The notes under the pieces: generated by a model
The model's database searches: none
What the model saw: only the letters and a program-made list of their open reading frames with translations
What the model was told of the DNA's origin: nothing
Position numbers and translations under genes: made by a program
Assembly: GCF_002105155.1 (NCBI RefSeq)
Contig: NW_019028982.1
Coordinates: 1,262,501 to 1,326,500 of the forward strand
Origin: Lobosporangium transversale
Lineage: Eukaryota; Mortierellomycota; Mortierellomycetes; Mortierellales; Mortierellaceae
DNA: 64,000 nucleotides
Direction: 5' to 3'
Part shown: positions 20,741 through 33,300 of the stretch, one piece after another
How the letters are laid out: every line of letters starts with the position of its first letter
How positions within the stretch are numbered: position 1 is the first letter of the stretch

Positions 20741-23157
20741 TTATTTATAGAGAGTCAAAGCCGTGTTGGTCTTGAGTGCCCCTAACAGTGCCGAAGCTCC
20801 TTCGTCCCCAATTAAGTAGTTGTGCCTCAAGTCCAAACTGGTCAAAGTTCTGTTAGTCTTGAGTGCCCCTGCCAGCGCCAGAGCTCCTTTAGTCCCAATC
20901 GAGTTGTATTTTAAGTCCAAAGCGGTCAAAGTGGTATTAACCTTGAGCGCCTCCGATAGTATCACAGCTCTTTCATTTCCAACTGAGTTGTTCCCCAAGA
21001 CCAAAGTAGCCAAAGCTGTGTTAGCTTTGAGTAAATTTATAAGTGCTTGAAATTCACTGGCTCCAATCGATCGAAAGCTCATCTCAAAGGACAACTTATG
21101 AAGTTGTGGAAGATGTGGCGGTCTTTTGGGTCGTAAAGTGAGGAGTCTTGTAAGATCTGAAGTTAGAACAATATGAATTAATTTCATCTTGCAGAATTCT
21201 ATGATGCGGACAAGTATTTCATATCGCATAGATGGTGGAAGTGGCTCCCCGCTGACATTTTCTTGAAGCCTTCCAAGTCCAAGTCGAAGAATCGATACAT
21301 TTGACACCTTTAAGATATTCTCAAATGCTTCAAGATCAGACTCGGCCCAATCCCAGTCAAATGTGATGTCCAACTCGTAAACACGTCCTGCATTGGTTAG
21401 GACATTGAAGAATTCTTCAGCTCTGGCTTTGGATCCCAGTTTGATAACCAGTTTGCCAAGGTGGGAGTCGTATTTGGCATTATTCATTTTCACTACATCT
21501 TCAAACGCTTTCTGCCTTTTTTCCTTATACATCGAACGATAGTGGTTGTGACAAACCCATTTGACATAGCCTGTTTCGGTCGTGACCCTGTACAGGTTAC
21601 CAAGGTCCTTGTTCCCATCTGTAATCCGAAAAGATGTGCCCAGCTGTCGGAGTTCAGTTTTTTTGAGCCCTTCAAAGTCATTAATTGTGCTGATCTTGTT
21701 CAAGGCCGGATACTTCTTGGAGAGCGCTTGTAAATAGTCGATTGAATAGTCAATACCGGCATCGATTAAACTTGGGTCTGGTGCCAGAGAATCAGGTAAG
21801 GCCATTCCCAGCTTGAGCCAATGTAAGAGGATGAGCATGTACTTTCCATACTTGCGAAAGAACCCTGTGCAGTCTCGAACTTCATATCCATCATGTCTAG
21901 CAATGTGGATTTGACCCGGGTTAGGTTTGTTGGCCATCGCGGTGTAGTCTCCACATTCACATAAGAAATGGACGCGGAACTTGTTCCCCAAGAGTTTTAC
22001 TGGGTCCCACTTGGTGCAATTAAGAGGCAAAATTATAAACAAACGAGGAAATGGGCATTCATGAAGCTCAAAATCCTGAGTGAGGATAGAATGAGCATGC
22101 TTTTGATGCATGGTAAGGTTGTTTAAGGCCTGGGCTTGCATTTCATCGTCCTTCTTCTTAGTCTCCATTTCACCACCCTTCTTCCTAGCCTCCAATCGTA
22201 GTTTAAGCATCTCGTCTTGTATTTTGAGCATTTCACCATCCTTCTCTTTGGATTTCAATAGCATATTAATTATCTCGTCGTCCTTTTCCTTGAGCTCCAA
22301 TTGCAGATTAGCTATCTTTTCGTTAATCATCTTGCTGTCCTTCACTTTGGCTTCCAGTAGATTAATCTTGGCATCCTTCTCGCTGGCTTCCATCAACAGA
22401 TTAATTATCCTGTCATCCTTTTCTTTGGCTTCCACTAAATTGGTCATCTTGTTGTCCTTCTCTTTGGCTTCCAGCAGGCTAATCTTGGCATCTTTCTCGC
22501 TGGCCTCCAATAGCAATTCCGCAATCATTGCAAGGTTAGAGTTGATCGTCTCGATTTGAGCGTTGTCGGGAGTAGTAAGAAATGAATTGAGGCATTGAAT
22601 CAAGTTCGATAATGGCAAAAGAGGATCCTGTGTAGTCAGATTTACCGACTTTCTCAAAGCAGGTAAACGGATGGCGGCGTTGCTGTTACTTTTACTACTG
22701 CCTTTGCCGTTGCTGCTGCTTTTGATGCTATTGCTACTAGTGTTGCTGCTGCTGCTGTTGGTATTGGTATTGGTGTTGGCATTGGTGTTGCTGGACCGTG
22801 GCACTCCTGTAACGACGTCCAAGATCTTGTAAGGATAGTATGCAATGCGTGGAGGTTCGATTCTAATAAGGAGAGAGACACCAAATTTAGCTCCTTCATC
22901 TTTTTTTTCAGAGACAATAACAATTGATAAGGCGCACCATAATCAACAAAGTACCTGTTGCCATTAGGGTCTACAAGGAATGGGATGGGAAGTTCACCCA
23001 ACTTGAATCGCATTGCATCTGGAAACACATCTCGAATGTCTTGCAAACTTATGTAGTAGGACGAGTTGTCATTGCCTGAAAATTTGGAAGCATTCCTGAC
23101 GCAAACTGTTTCGATGACGCCGGCTCTTCGGAATTGTTGGTATTGAAGCTTCATCAT
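20741..23157 (-). pseudogene. LRR protein copy 2, frameshifted paralogue of the 0.2-2.7 kb gene
   Basis: Collinear with copy 1 over its whole length: start GAAATGATG at 23157, QYQQFRRAGVIETVCVR, the EKDDKI coiled coil, HECPFPRLFIILP, and LRRs ending ALTLYK. Relative to copy 1 there is one in-frame codon gain in an A run and a 2-nt gain in a TC run (about 22871-22880). The 2-nt gain breaks the frame after LNLVS, so the first part (about 90 residues of homology) and the remainder (from about 22875 to 20741) lie in different frames. The downstream frame has a Met at 22822 and is open for 693 residues, so a shortened protein is conceivable. Only four LRR units remain, against eight in copy 1. A long Asn/Thr/Ser run (TNTNTNTN) replaces the short linker. 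Alternatives to a pseudogene are a sequencing slip or use of the internal start. Confidence 0.75.
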
Positions 23158-24924
23158 TTCGATGGATGATGAGAGAATGAAGACTTCCTTACTTCTCTTT
23201 TGGCCGATGTCTTTTTTTTTTTTTTTTTTTTTTTTTTCAACTTCGCCACTTGGAGTGACAGGAGTGAGAGAGTACAAATTACAAACAGTAATACAGATTA
23301 GATGCGGCTTAACAAAGTTGCTGTGCTAATTAACTAGTCTTGCTTGATCGACTGGTCGCATTTTCATCTAAAGGTTTAAACTGCACATTTACAGCCTGGT
23401 TGAAGGTGAAGTGGCCTTTGTTGGGATGCTGCATCTATCATGACCACCCATAATACTTTTTCCTGCAATAGTTGGAAATATAAAAAGTACGCCTTGAACT
23501 ATTGATATGAGCAGCATAGTCGTACTCAGCGTACTGGACTTGAGAGATCACTCAACGGTTATGGTAGAAATCTCAGTTAGTCAGTGGTACGGCGGCAGGC
23601 GTCAAAAGAAGAAGAGAAGTTGTACACAGCATCCTTCAAAGATCAATAGGGTAATTGTTATCATTGATCAGAAACCCAACGAATAAACAAGCGCTCGACC
23701 AGAACCATCCCAACCAAAGAAAAAAAAGAACATTATCAGATTAAGTCACTAATCCATGCAGTGTCGAGTATGATTCCCATTCAAGAGCACCAGTTTTTCA
23801 CCGTTTTCAGAACAGAAAGCGTTTTTATCAGATTGGGTCTGGTTCACAGCAACAACGTGATGCATTCGTTTAAAAGTAATTTAGACACAACATATTAAAG
23901 GCCACAATGACGTATATTTTGCTCTTAATTGGTCCCCCTTTTTTCTCTTCTTGTTTCTTTCTTTCTTTCACACCCCAGTTGAACAACCACTCGCCTATTA
24001 TTGTTATGACGTATGTGGCTACTAACTAATCCAGGGGAAGAATGAACATTACATTCACTTACAGTACATGGTCATTCAGATCTCTGATGCGGCTCGCAAT
24101 GCCATGGCCATCACCTTTGTGTTTGATATTTTATCTGTATCTTTTCATGTTCAGCTTGACCAATCCTGATCACGAAATTAATAAAATCCAATAAACGCGA
24201 AGAATGTCGCGCGCTATTCAAACAGATTGCATGTGTTGCTTAATTGCATGCGTATTTGTGTATCTGTGAACACGTACATGTTTTCTGCCTCAAACAAGGA
24301 CATGTTCTTTATATGCTTAAAGAATGAGAAGATATTGGGTTGCAGAGTTTGATCAATAGACTCGAGGCGTTGTAAATAATAGACATTTGACTCGAGGCGT
24401 TATAAATAATAAACATTTGTTTCCTTTAAAATAACGTAAGGAAAGAGAAACAGAAAGAGAAAGAAAAGAGAGAATTGGATGATAGGAGGAAAAAGAAGAA
24501 GAAGAAGAAGAAGAAAAGAAAAAAGGTGTGATTGATCAATCATTTACTTAGGTCTTTGATATGTGTTTCTTTTACTTTCTTTTACACGACACATTTCACA
24601 TTAATCATTTCGTCGCCGAAGTAAGCGCAAACATTCCATTTTTCGCACAAAGTCGATTTCCATTCGCTACTTTTATTTCCACCCACCCGAATAGTCCTCA
24701 AATGCATGTCCCAGTGTCTACCGCTGACTGTTCTTCCCTCTGTTGCTCACCAACATTCACTATCGGCAGTCCCCTCCACAAGCTGTGTCTATTTAAAAAA
24801 GACTTCTTTTTTTTAAACTACTTCTGCTAACACTTCGTTTGGTCTTTGCATACACTCCCTCACTCACCTATACAGCATAAACATATCGTGCCTCTTCCAG
24901 TCCGCTGGCGCTGGCATACAGCAA
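23158..24924. promoter_or_regulatory. Long intergenic region before the Hpc2 gene
   Basis: No convincing gene. The left part is 5' flank of LRR copy 2: it has a 20+ nt homopolymer at about 23214-23237 and the GACCAGTCGATCAAGCA block near 23339-23355, which is also found upstream of copy 1. A GAA microsatellite lies near 24490-24515. The last 300 bp are C/T-rich and are probably the 5' UTR and promoter of the Hpc2 homologue. A near-duplicate pair of short blocks, GACTCGAGGCGTTRTAAATAATARACATTTG, occurs at about 24360-24420. Confidence 0.4.
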
Positions 24925-27900
24925 ATGCCTTTTCCTATCCCTTCTAATGACCTCATGGCCACTGCCATGGGTGGTCCATTACTCTCAACCACATCCAGTA
25001 ATGTCTCATCCAACAATTTAACATTAGCTTCTGCTGTGGCTACTACTTCTGCCAAAGCTAAAAAAGATGTCCGGGCAGGCTCTGGCACAGGCACTGTCCG
25101 AATCTTTTATTCTCTCAAAGAAAATCCAAATGCCATCATCTCATACACTGACCTGATCCGTCAAGAGCAGAAACGTCAACGCATGATTCAAGTTCAGTCG
25201 TCGTCTTTGCCATCTAAAAACAATGTCACACCCAATATAGCAAACTCAGCTCCGTCAACGCCCCTCAAAAATCAAAAGACCAAAGAGGGTGGCGCTACTA
25301 CTACTCAACCATCACCATCAGTATCAGCCATGGATATCGATCCACCAGAAGGTGAAGAAGCTCTTGGAGATGTGGAAGCTGATAGTGAGGCGGAAGACGA
25401 CGACGAGGCAGACGAAGACGAAGACGAAAATGAAAATGAAGATGATGCTGAGGCTGAGGAGGAGGAGGGCGACGAGGATCCGGATGAGGAAGAGAATGAT
25501 GACGACGATCTTGACTCTGCAAGACGTGGGCCAAAAGACTTTTTGGATTCCCTCACTGAAAAATATGCCGGTCTAGAAGAAGGAAATGAAGGCGAAGACG
25601 AAGACGAGGACGAGGACGAGGATGACAAGGTAAGGGAGGATGTTCACATGGTTAATCTCAAATTGCTCATTAATATGATTTAAACGATCATATTATATTA
25701 CATTGTATGCTATCTTTCTTCTTTTTACTACACATTTTTCAAAAAAAGAGTTTGAAAGTGCATGGTCACACGCGATATATTTGATCAATGAATGTGTCAG
25801 TGCACTCGCAACGTCGAGTACAGTACGCCAGCCGACAACAAATCCTAATTAAAGAATGATCTATCATTCATTAGATCTAAATCAACACGTGCTTTGTATT
25901 TCTGTTCCATATAGGGACGTGTCTACAAGCGATCAAGTAGATGGGATACAGAACACTACGACATTGAAGACGAATTTATCGATGATAGCGAGATGATGCT
26001 CGAATCCATCGGTATGGTACGGCCCAAAGTTGAAGGGTTTTTTGCGTACCGTGGCCCTGTAGAAACCACCACAGAGGATCCGTAAGTGAAGTAGCTTCGT
26101 TTATGGGATGTAGAGAATAGACAGCACCACGCTTGATTTCATTAATATGACTAACATTGACTTGTCTTTTATTTTTCACATGAGAGTAGCGATTCATCTG
26201 ATGCGGGACTACGCACAAGAAAGGCAGGAAAGAGAAAAACAGCAGCTGGTGCTTCACCATTGAGCACTGTCAAAACCAACGCATCGAAATCAGCAAAGGG
26301 ATCTAGCTTGGCTATCATGGAGAATGCCAACGATTCGACATCAGAGATGAGTGAAATGGATGAGAAGCCTAAAACTAGCAAAGCATCGTCCTCGGGTTCA
26401 GGACTAGCAAATTCTTCTACCGTCCCAGCTGATATTACAGGGGGTGAAGGAGGTATGAGCAGCGTGACAACGACTCCGACCAAGAAAAAGACAAACCTTT
26501 CAAAATCTAAGGCTTTAGCGAAGGAAACATCGAAAGATGGGACGGAAGCAAATAAAGATTCTGATAAGGAGTCAAAAGCTGGATCTAATAAGAAAACAAA
26601 GTCAAAGTTGCCGAAAGCCACCACCAGTTCGACATTAGCAGCAACTTCTGTTACTCCTATTGTTCGAGTGGATTCGCCTCCGCCTCTTGATGGGGTCCAA
26701 GATAATGGAGACAACTCAAGTCCGCCACTTCCGATGTCTCGCTCAGCATCTCCATCTAGATCGAAAGGGAAATTAAAGGCACCAGCAGCAATGGATACGG
26801 ATTCTTGTAATGCTGAAGGTTCTGTCGAGCTTGCTGGGTCACAAGAAAGCTCTTCTGGACAGAATGTATCGGAATCACAACTAGTAAAGCCGGAATCTTT
26901 GCAGGAATCGGTCACATCCACTTCAGAAGTAACTGAGCAAAGCACCCAGTCGACGGGATCAAAGGCTTTGGAGCCCCTCAATGAAATGGTACAGGAGGCA
27001 TACAACATTGTTGCTGACCTTGCTAGGAAAGGTAAAGAAGAGGCTTTATTGCTTACTGTATGGAAAGTATCACACAATCTGAAGCCATAGTCGCCCATGC
27101 TTATTACTTTTTGTTGCGCACCTTTAGAAACCTGGGAGCACAAGTCAAAGTTCCCTCCGCACATCAAGGAGCCTCTCTGGAATTGCGCAAAAATCGCTCT
27201 TCGAACACGATCGAGCGGATATATGCTCAAGGATGATTTCTTTCTCCATCTTCAAGAGGTTTTCCCTTATAATAAATTTACGCTCCGGGTAATAATAATT
27301 ATAATTTCATTAATCTTGTATATTTTGTGAATATAAATGATGAGAGTCCAAGAAATGGATCACACGGATTAAAAAGCTAATTTCTCTTGTACAATGAAAT
27401 CCGTATTAGAAACTCATTTATAAGCAAGTATTGCCAGAGTGGATAGCAGAGCTGGAGGAAGAAAAGACTAAAGCCATGGAGCAATTCTCAAAACGCGTAA
27501 AGATGATTTCTAAGGCTTACAATTTGACCGACATTGAAAACGCTCCATCAGATAAAGACGGCGATGGGGATACCAACATGAATGGGGAAGAAGGTAAAGA
27601 CAAAAAATGATTATCAGGAAGTTCTTTTGAAGATATTCATTGAATTATGCTTCATTGGGCCTATTGATTCGCATTTTTTATTTTATTTTTCTTTAATTTA
27701 TTTATTTATGAATTTATTTGGACAAATTTTTAGTCAAACGGAAATTCCCTTGGACTCAAGACCTTAGGATGCTACTATGGGAGACTATGGAAAAAATCAT
27801 GGAGATTTACTACGCGAGGCAGGAGCTCAGGACTGTCGACGATAGTGTGCCTGCACAAAACACAGACTCGAAGACTCGGAAGGATACTTATCAACTGGTA

Positions 27901-28638
27901 CGTGTGTAGGACAGCCCCGCAAGGAACCGTCTTTGAAGACAGAGGCTCATTGGAAGACATGAATAGCAACTCACCTCATATTGCATTATGCTTTAGCTTT
28001 TACAATCATTTCCTGTTGGCTGGATGACATCGTATGAAATCTCGCGTCAATATAGCCAGCTGAAGGAAAAAGTACAGAAACAAGGAAAGAAACCAGATGA
28101 TTCTGCCAACAACGGAGTACCCATTGGAAAACCCAAGCCCATACTTTCAGGGAATTCAGGACCAAGATCGTCCATTCACACCACTGCTGCGCGAAGTGCA
28201 ATCCCATCGTCATCTACGGGTGCTACTGCTGATACAACGGTGAGTCCTTCTACTGTGGCGTCGACAGGATCGAGCTCTGCCCAGAACCTCACATCACCAA
28301 CAACGGAGCTAGGATCTCCCTCAGCACCTGCGCCGGGATCATTGGCAGTCTCTGCAGCAACGGTTGGACTTGACGGACCCATTGAAAACCATCGTATGTC
28401 TAGCCCATCCAGATCACCCTTGATAACACACCGCCCTATTCAAGTGCCCGAGGCTGTCAGTCCAGTGCCCCAACATTCTCGATCTCAGCATGGCCCGTTT
28501 GCGGGAGGTCCAGCATCCAGCTCTAGTTCGAACGATATTAGCAAAAAAAGAAAGAATCTTGATGAAGGTAGGGTGATTTTTACATTACAATCTATTACAA
28601 TTGAGATAGGACGTTACATTAAGAATGCTTTTTTTTTT

Positions 28639-28682
<44 letters not shown>

Positions 28683-29397
28683 ATCTTGCTTGCTTTCAGC
28701 CTCGATCTCAATGTATGGAAGTGGATCAAGTCATGATCCTTTGTTCATTGATGAATCAGGATATGATGAGTCTCTTAATCGTCGTGGTTATCGACAGAAT
28801 AGTGGGAGCCTTACAGACTATGTACGGCCCTCCTCGTCTAGTCCGTCCATAAGTTCGATTGGACAGCCGATGTATGCTGTTCCGAATGAGAGTACTAAAA
28901 AGAAGAAGGTTGCAGATCAAAGACATGCAGTTTTATCTAGTTCCAATCATCGTGGATTGAGTACATCGTACTATCAAGAGTATACGGACTATCCGGAATA
29001 TAAAGAGTATTCAGAGTATCAGGACTATCCTGGATCTAGAGAGTCATCTATATATCAGTCGCAGCGCCACCCTGCATCGCCACCTCAGAATTACCCAGGA
29101 CATGGATCACTTGGCTATCCTGGTTCACGGGCTCAACATTCACATTATCAGCATGAAGTGCCGCCAGATCCCTATTATCATCGGCATGTTTCATCTCCAG
29201 GGTCTTCACCAGGAGGAGGAGGAGGAGGAGGAGGAGGAGGAGGTTATTCTTCATCGGCACATCCGACTAGTGCATCAAGAGCTATGCAGCATCAACAGCA
29301 ACAAGGGTCTTCATTAGGGAGTCCATCGAGTGGATCTGCATCGAAGGCAATGTCGATGAACAACCTCTTGCACCATCCTTCACATCATACGCGCTGA
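24925..29397 (+). CDS. HIR complex subunit, Hpc2/ubinuclein family
   Basis: Subunit of the HIR/HIRA histone chaperone, which deposits H3-H4 outside S phase. Eight exons (24925-25629, 25915-26081, 26190-27031, 27128-27288, 27410-27593, 27734-27897, 27997-28567, 28700-29397) join in phase to 1163 residues. After a Ser/Thr-rich start and a very acidic stretch (about 145-235) comes the Hpc2-related HUN domain: WDTEHYDIEDEFIDDSEM, then FFAYRGPVE. The next 250 residues are Lys/Ser/Pro-rich and disordered. The ubinuclein middle domain follows: FPPHIKEPLWNCAKIAL, KLIYKQVLPEWIAELEEE, KFPWTQDLRMLLWETMEKI and SFPVGWMTSYEISRQY. The C-terminal tail has Tyr/Ser-rich repeats and an 11-Gly run. Intron 7 contains a TTTC microsatellite (28637-28681). 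It sits head-to-tail with the RSC1/2-like gene. Confidence 0.9.
28637..28681. repeat. TTTC microsatellite in an intron
   Basis: Eleven uninterrupted TTTC units lie inside intron 7 of the Hpc2 homologue, about 20 bp before the splice acceptor. They form part of an extended polypyrimidine tract. Confidence 0.85.
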
Positions 29398-30399
29398 AGA
29401 TGGGATTGAGGAAAATGACAACAACCCTTTTGCATTAAACACGATCAATAGTTTTTGATTTATTTAGGCATCTTGTAAGATATTCTCTCATTTAAAGAAA
29501 AAGAAAAAGAAAAAGAAAGATTGAATCAATATATTTGATGTGTACGACATGTTGAAGGATGAAAGATGGCTGGTTGTAAAAAAAAGAAAAAAAAGATTTT
29601 TTTAAATCCTCGTAAAACAACGTGAAGGATAATGTCCTAAAAGGGTATTCTAGGAAACGCGCAGAAATTTAAAGTTGTTAGTTATTTCCTTGGGAAGACA
29701 ACAGTAAAAAAAAAGAAAAAAAAAAAAATAATGAATAAAAAGCCTTTTATTAAGCAAGGGTTCAATCCCGCAATCTATCGACCTTCCAGACGTTACTTGC
29801 TTTAGAGATAAAAGTAAAAACACACACATTTATGCAAGTGTGTTGCCTTTCTTTCCAAAAAGGATTTTTTTTCTTTTTTTTACTTTCCACGTTGCGTTGT
29901 CTGACCTTCTTTTGCACATCAACGGAACAAAGTATATACCACAGATTCGTCTTTGCTTTGTTAATCGAAATAACAATTAAAGAGACTAAACAAAGCAGCT
30001 TTGTTCCCCTTTTTCTCTTTGTCTTTTTCCTTATCCTTCCTTTTCCTCTTTTGTCTTTTTCTTTTTCTTTTTCTTTTTTTTTTAAATCTTTTATTACTCC
30101 ATTTATTCCTTCCTTAAGCATCGTTAGGAGCTGATTAGTAATTTCACCATAGAAAACAAGAAAACAAGAAAACCAAAAAAAGGAAAAAAAAAAAAAAAAG
30201 TGATTCTCTCAACACCTGATCAAAAGAAAAAGAAAAAGAAAAAGAAAAAGAAAAAGAAAAAGAGTGTTGTCTGATCTTGTCTCCACATTCGACCAAACTC
30301 AATCTCATTTCACTGGGTGCTCACCATTTCCTTATTGCCAACAACTTTATATTCGTGTTCAACAGATTTAACAAAGAACACCGTAAAAAGAAACACATA
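29398..30399. other. Intergenic, purine/pyrimidine-rich simple repeats
   Basis: No gene. It holds several A-rich tracts (29580-29600, 29705-29730, 30176-30200), a pyrimidine-rich stretch (about 30000-30080) and an AAAAAG array (about 30225-30262) in what is probably the promoter or 5' UTR of the bromodomain gene. Confidence 0.5.
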
Positions 30400-33300
30400 A
30401 TGCCGCCCACGCGGAAGAAGAGCACGACAGCCAAAGGCACAGCTTCGATTGTAGAGGGACTCTCATTTGACAACAAAGAGGAGACCATGGCAGAGATCCT
30501 TGGCAGATTAGAGAACCTTAAAGACAAAAGGTACTAATTGCCACCAGTCGCTTCGACCTCCTTCCTCACACCCTCCACATTCAAAAAGAAAAACAGAAAG
30601 GAAATGTTTTTGGACGATCTCTCCGAACAATGTGGACTCTTGGGCCCTAGGACTATACACAGGCCATCTCACACTCTTTTTTTTTTTTTTTTTTTTTTTT
30701 TTTGTTGTGGTTCTACATAGTGGTCGGTCTATATCAGAACTGTTTCTGACCCTGCCAGAGCAGGAGGACTACCCTGATTATTACATGATCATCAAGTCTC
30801 CAATTGCATTCGACATGATTAGGGTATGTCTTCATTCTTGTGCATTTGCAATTGCTTTGTTCCCCCACTCTCTCCCCTTTTCTCTTTTTATTTTTTTTTA
30901 TAGTTTTTACGTGTTTTATGCCATATCTTTCTTGCCCTTTTCAAACCATGAGCTGCATTCCTATTACTATCATTACTACCATGATTATTAAACGGTGGTT
31001 ATGCCCTCCTATGATTGTCACAACCTGATTTTTACTGCATCGAAAAGTGTTGTGGAGTAAAAAAAAAAAAAAGTGTTGTACAAGCTTTTGAAATTCTAAT
31101 GCACTTTCTGTGTGATTTAGGACCGTTTGAAAGCTGGACAATATGCAGGCGACAATCTGGATGACTTTGGCAAGGATCTGAAGACGATGATCAGCAATGC
31201 CAAAACTTATAACCGCGAAGGCTCAATGGTTTATAGAGATGCCACAGTACTCGAGGTAACAATAAAAATGAAAAATAAAATTGATAAACGGATATATACT
31301 CTAATTACAACGAGTGGCAAAACTAAATTATCCTCCGTTCTTTTTTTTTTTTTTTTCCTTTTCTTTCTTTCTTTGTTTCTTTGTCAATAGAGTTATATTG
31401 ATGCTGTCATAAAAGCATTAAAGGGTGACAGTTCTCATATTAAAATAGAGGTACAAATGTTCAAGTCTCCAACACCACGGTGCTCTCTTTCACTTTTCTT
31501 GTTTAATTAATATCTAACTAGGCAACAACATCATTTCATGTTACTTTTTAGTTTTCGCCAGAGTTTTGCCAACGTGTCTTGGACACAATCAAGTATCACG
31601 AGGATAAAGAGTAAGTCGTATTCAAATATAGCCATTGTCACCAAGCTTCATATGCGTACATCTTTTATCTCCTTGACATCTTATTCGCTGTATGGTCATT
31701 ATGTGTAGTGGACGACAAGTGGCCGAACTATTTATGGAGTTACCGAGCAAGGACGACTATCCGGATTATTATGATGAGGTATAGCCACAATAAATGAGAC
31801 TATCACCCGTTGGTTTTTAATGACGGTCCTCTACCCTTCTAGGTATTAATCAATCCATGTGCCTATATTGAAATAGATTTCTAAACCAATTGCGATCAAC
31901 ATCATTGAGGAAAAAATTGCTCGGGGCGAGTATACGAAAATGGAGCTGTTTGAGAAGGATATGAACCAAATGTTTGACAACGCAAAGATCTATAACGCAG
32001 AGGGCTCAGAGGTTTATTCGGATGCAGAAACATTGCAGGTGAGCTAACAGTTTCTTTTTTCCTTTCAATATATCGATATATGTAATAGCATGATAGTATC
32101 TCTTATTTCTGCTAACTCTCTACATGAATTTTTTTTTTTTATTTTTTTTTTATTATTATTATTTTATTTTATTTTATTTTTCTAGCATTTATTTTGGAAA
32201 ACTATCGGTAAAAACGGTCGTGGGCGTCATATGAAGGGAAAGGTGCAACGGAAGCACAACACATTGCTACCAGAGATTGTTCATCAAGGCGAGACTTATA
32301 GAGTTGGTATGCATTGTTTATTTCAGGCTTGCTTGGACGATATATAGATTAATGATCGTTTCAATTATTGTTTCTAACTTTTTTTCTTTTTCTTTTTCTT
32401 TTTCTGTAGGTGATTTTGTACATATCCAAAACGATGTTGAACCATCCAAACCAACTATCGGGATTATTTTTAGTATTTGGCAAGATGATAAGTATGATAT
32501 GATTTATGACAACTTGACTGATATTAAGCCCTGTAACAAGTTTACTTTTTATTCATCATATCATTATTTTTTTTTTAAAAAAAAAAAAAAAAAAAAAAAC
32601 CAACGTTCATTGTATTTCCTTATTATAGAGGCATCAACGGGATAGACGCAGCTTGGTTCTTAAGGCCAGAACATATTGTACATCCTTATGCGAGTCGCTT
32701 CTATCCGTCAGAGGTGGTGAAATCATCGGGAACTCATGAGCATTTGGTCAGTGACATTTTAGGACGGTGCTATGTTCTTCAGACAAAGGATTATATTCGT
32801 GGACGTCCTGTCGGTTGGAAAGAAGGCCAGTATATCTATGTTTGTGAACAACGGTACAATGAATCATACAAATCAGTCTCAAAGATAAAAAATTGGGCGA
32901 ACTGTCTTCCACCCGGTCATAAACCTGGAGATATCGAACTGAAGCTTTATCCACAACCATTGGTTATAAAAAAGCTTCCTGGGGCTGCCAGGATGAATAA
33001 AACTTCCAAGAGAGGTACAAGTGAGCCAGTTTCGCGAGCTAGCTCCCCTCGGGATTATTCATCCGCATACGCAACATCCAGAGAAGCCACACAGACCCCA
33101 GAACCTGAACTTGAGCCTGAGTCTGAACCTGAACCGGAGCCTAAACCCAAACCCAAACCCAAACCCAAACTCAACCTCAATCCCAACCCCAACCCCGAGC
33201 CTGAAGCAGAACTGGAGCCAAAGCCAGAGCCTAAACCAGAACCAAAGGTGACAAAGACATCAAAGGCTATGAAACGCAAGTCAGCTCAGATGCTTGGAGA

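Noticed and set aside
25305-25628. Poly-Ser open frame on the minus strand
   Set aside because: Complement of the Asp/Glu-rich stretch of the Hpc2 homologue.
26169-27230. 353-codon open frame antisense to the Hpc2 gene
   Set aside because: It is the shadow of a Ser/Lys-rich low-complexity exon whose sense strand has a solid family match; no domain is present in the antisense frame.
33130-33190. Interstitial telomeric repeat
   Set aside because: The CCCAAA units are in frame as Pro-Lys codons inside a conserved gene and grade into CCCAAC, so a coding repeat is the simpler reading.
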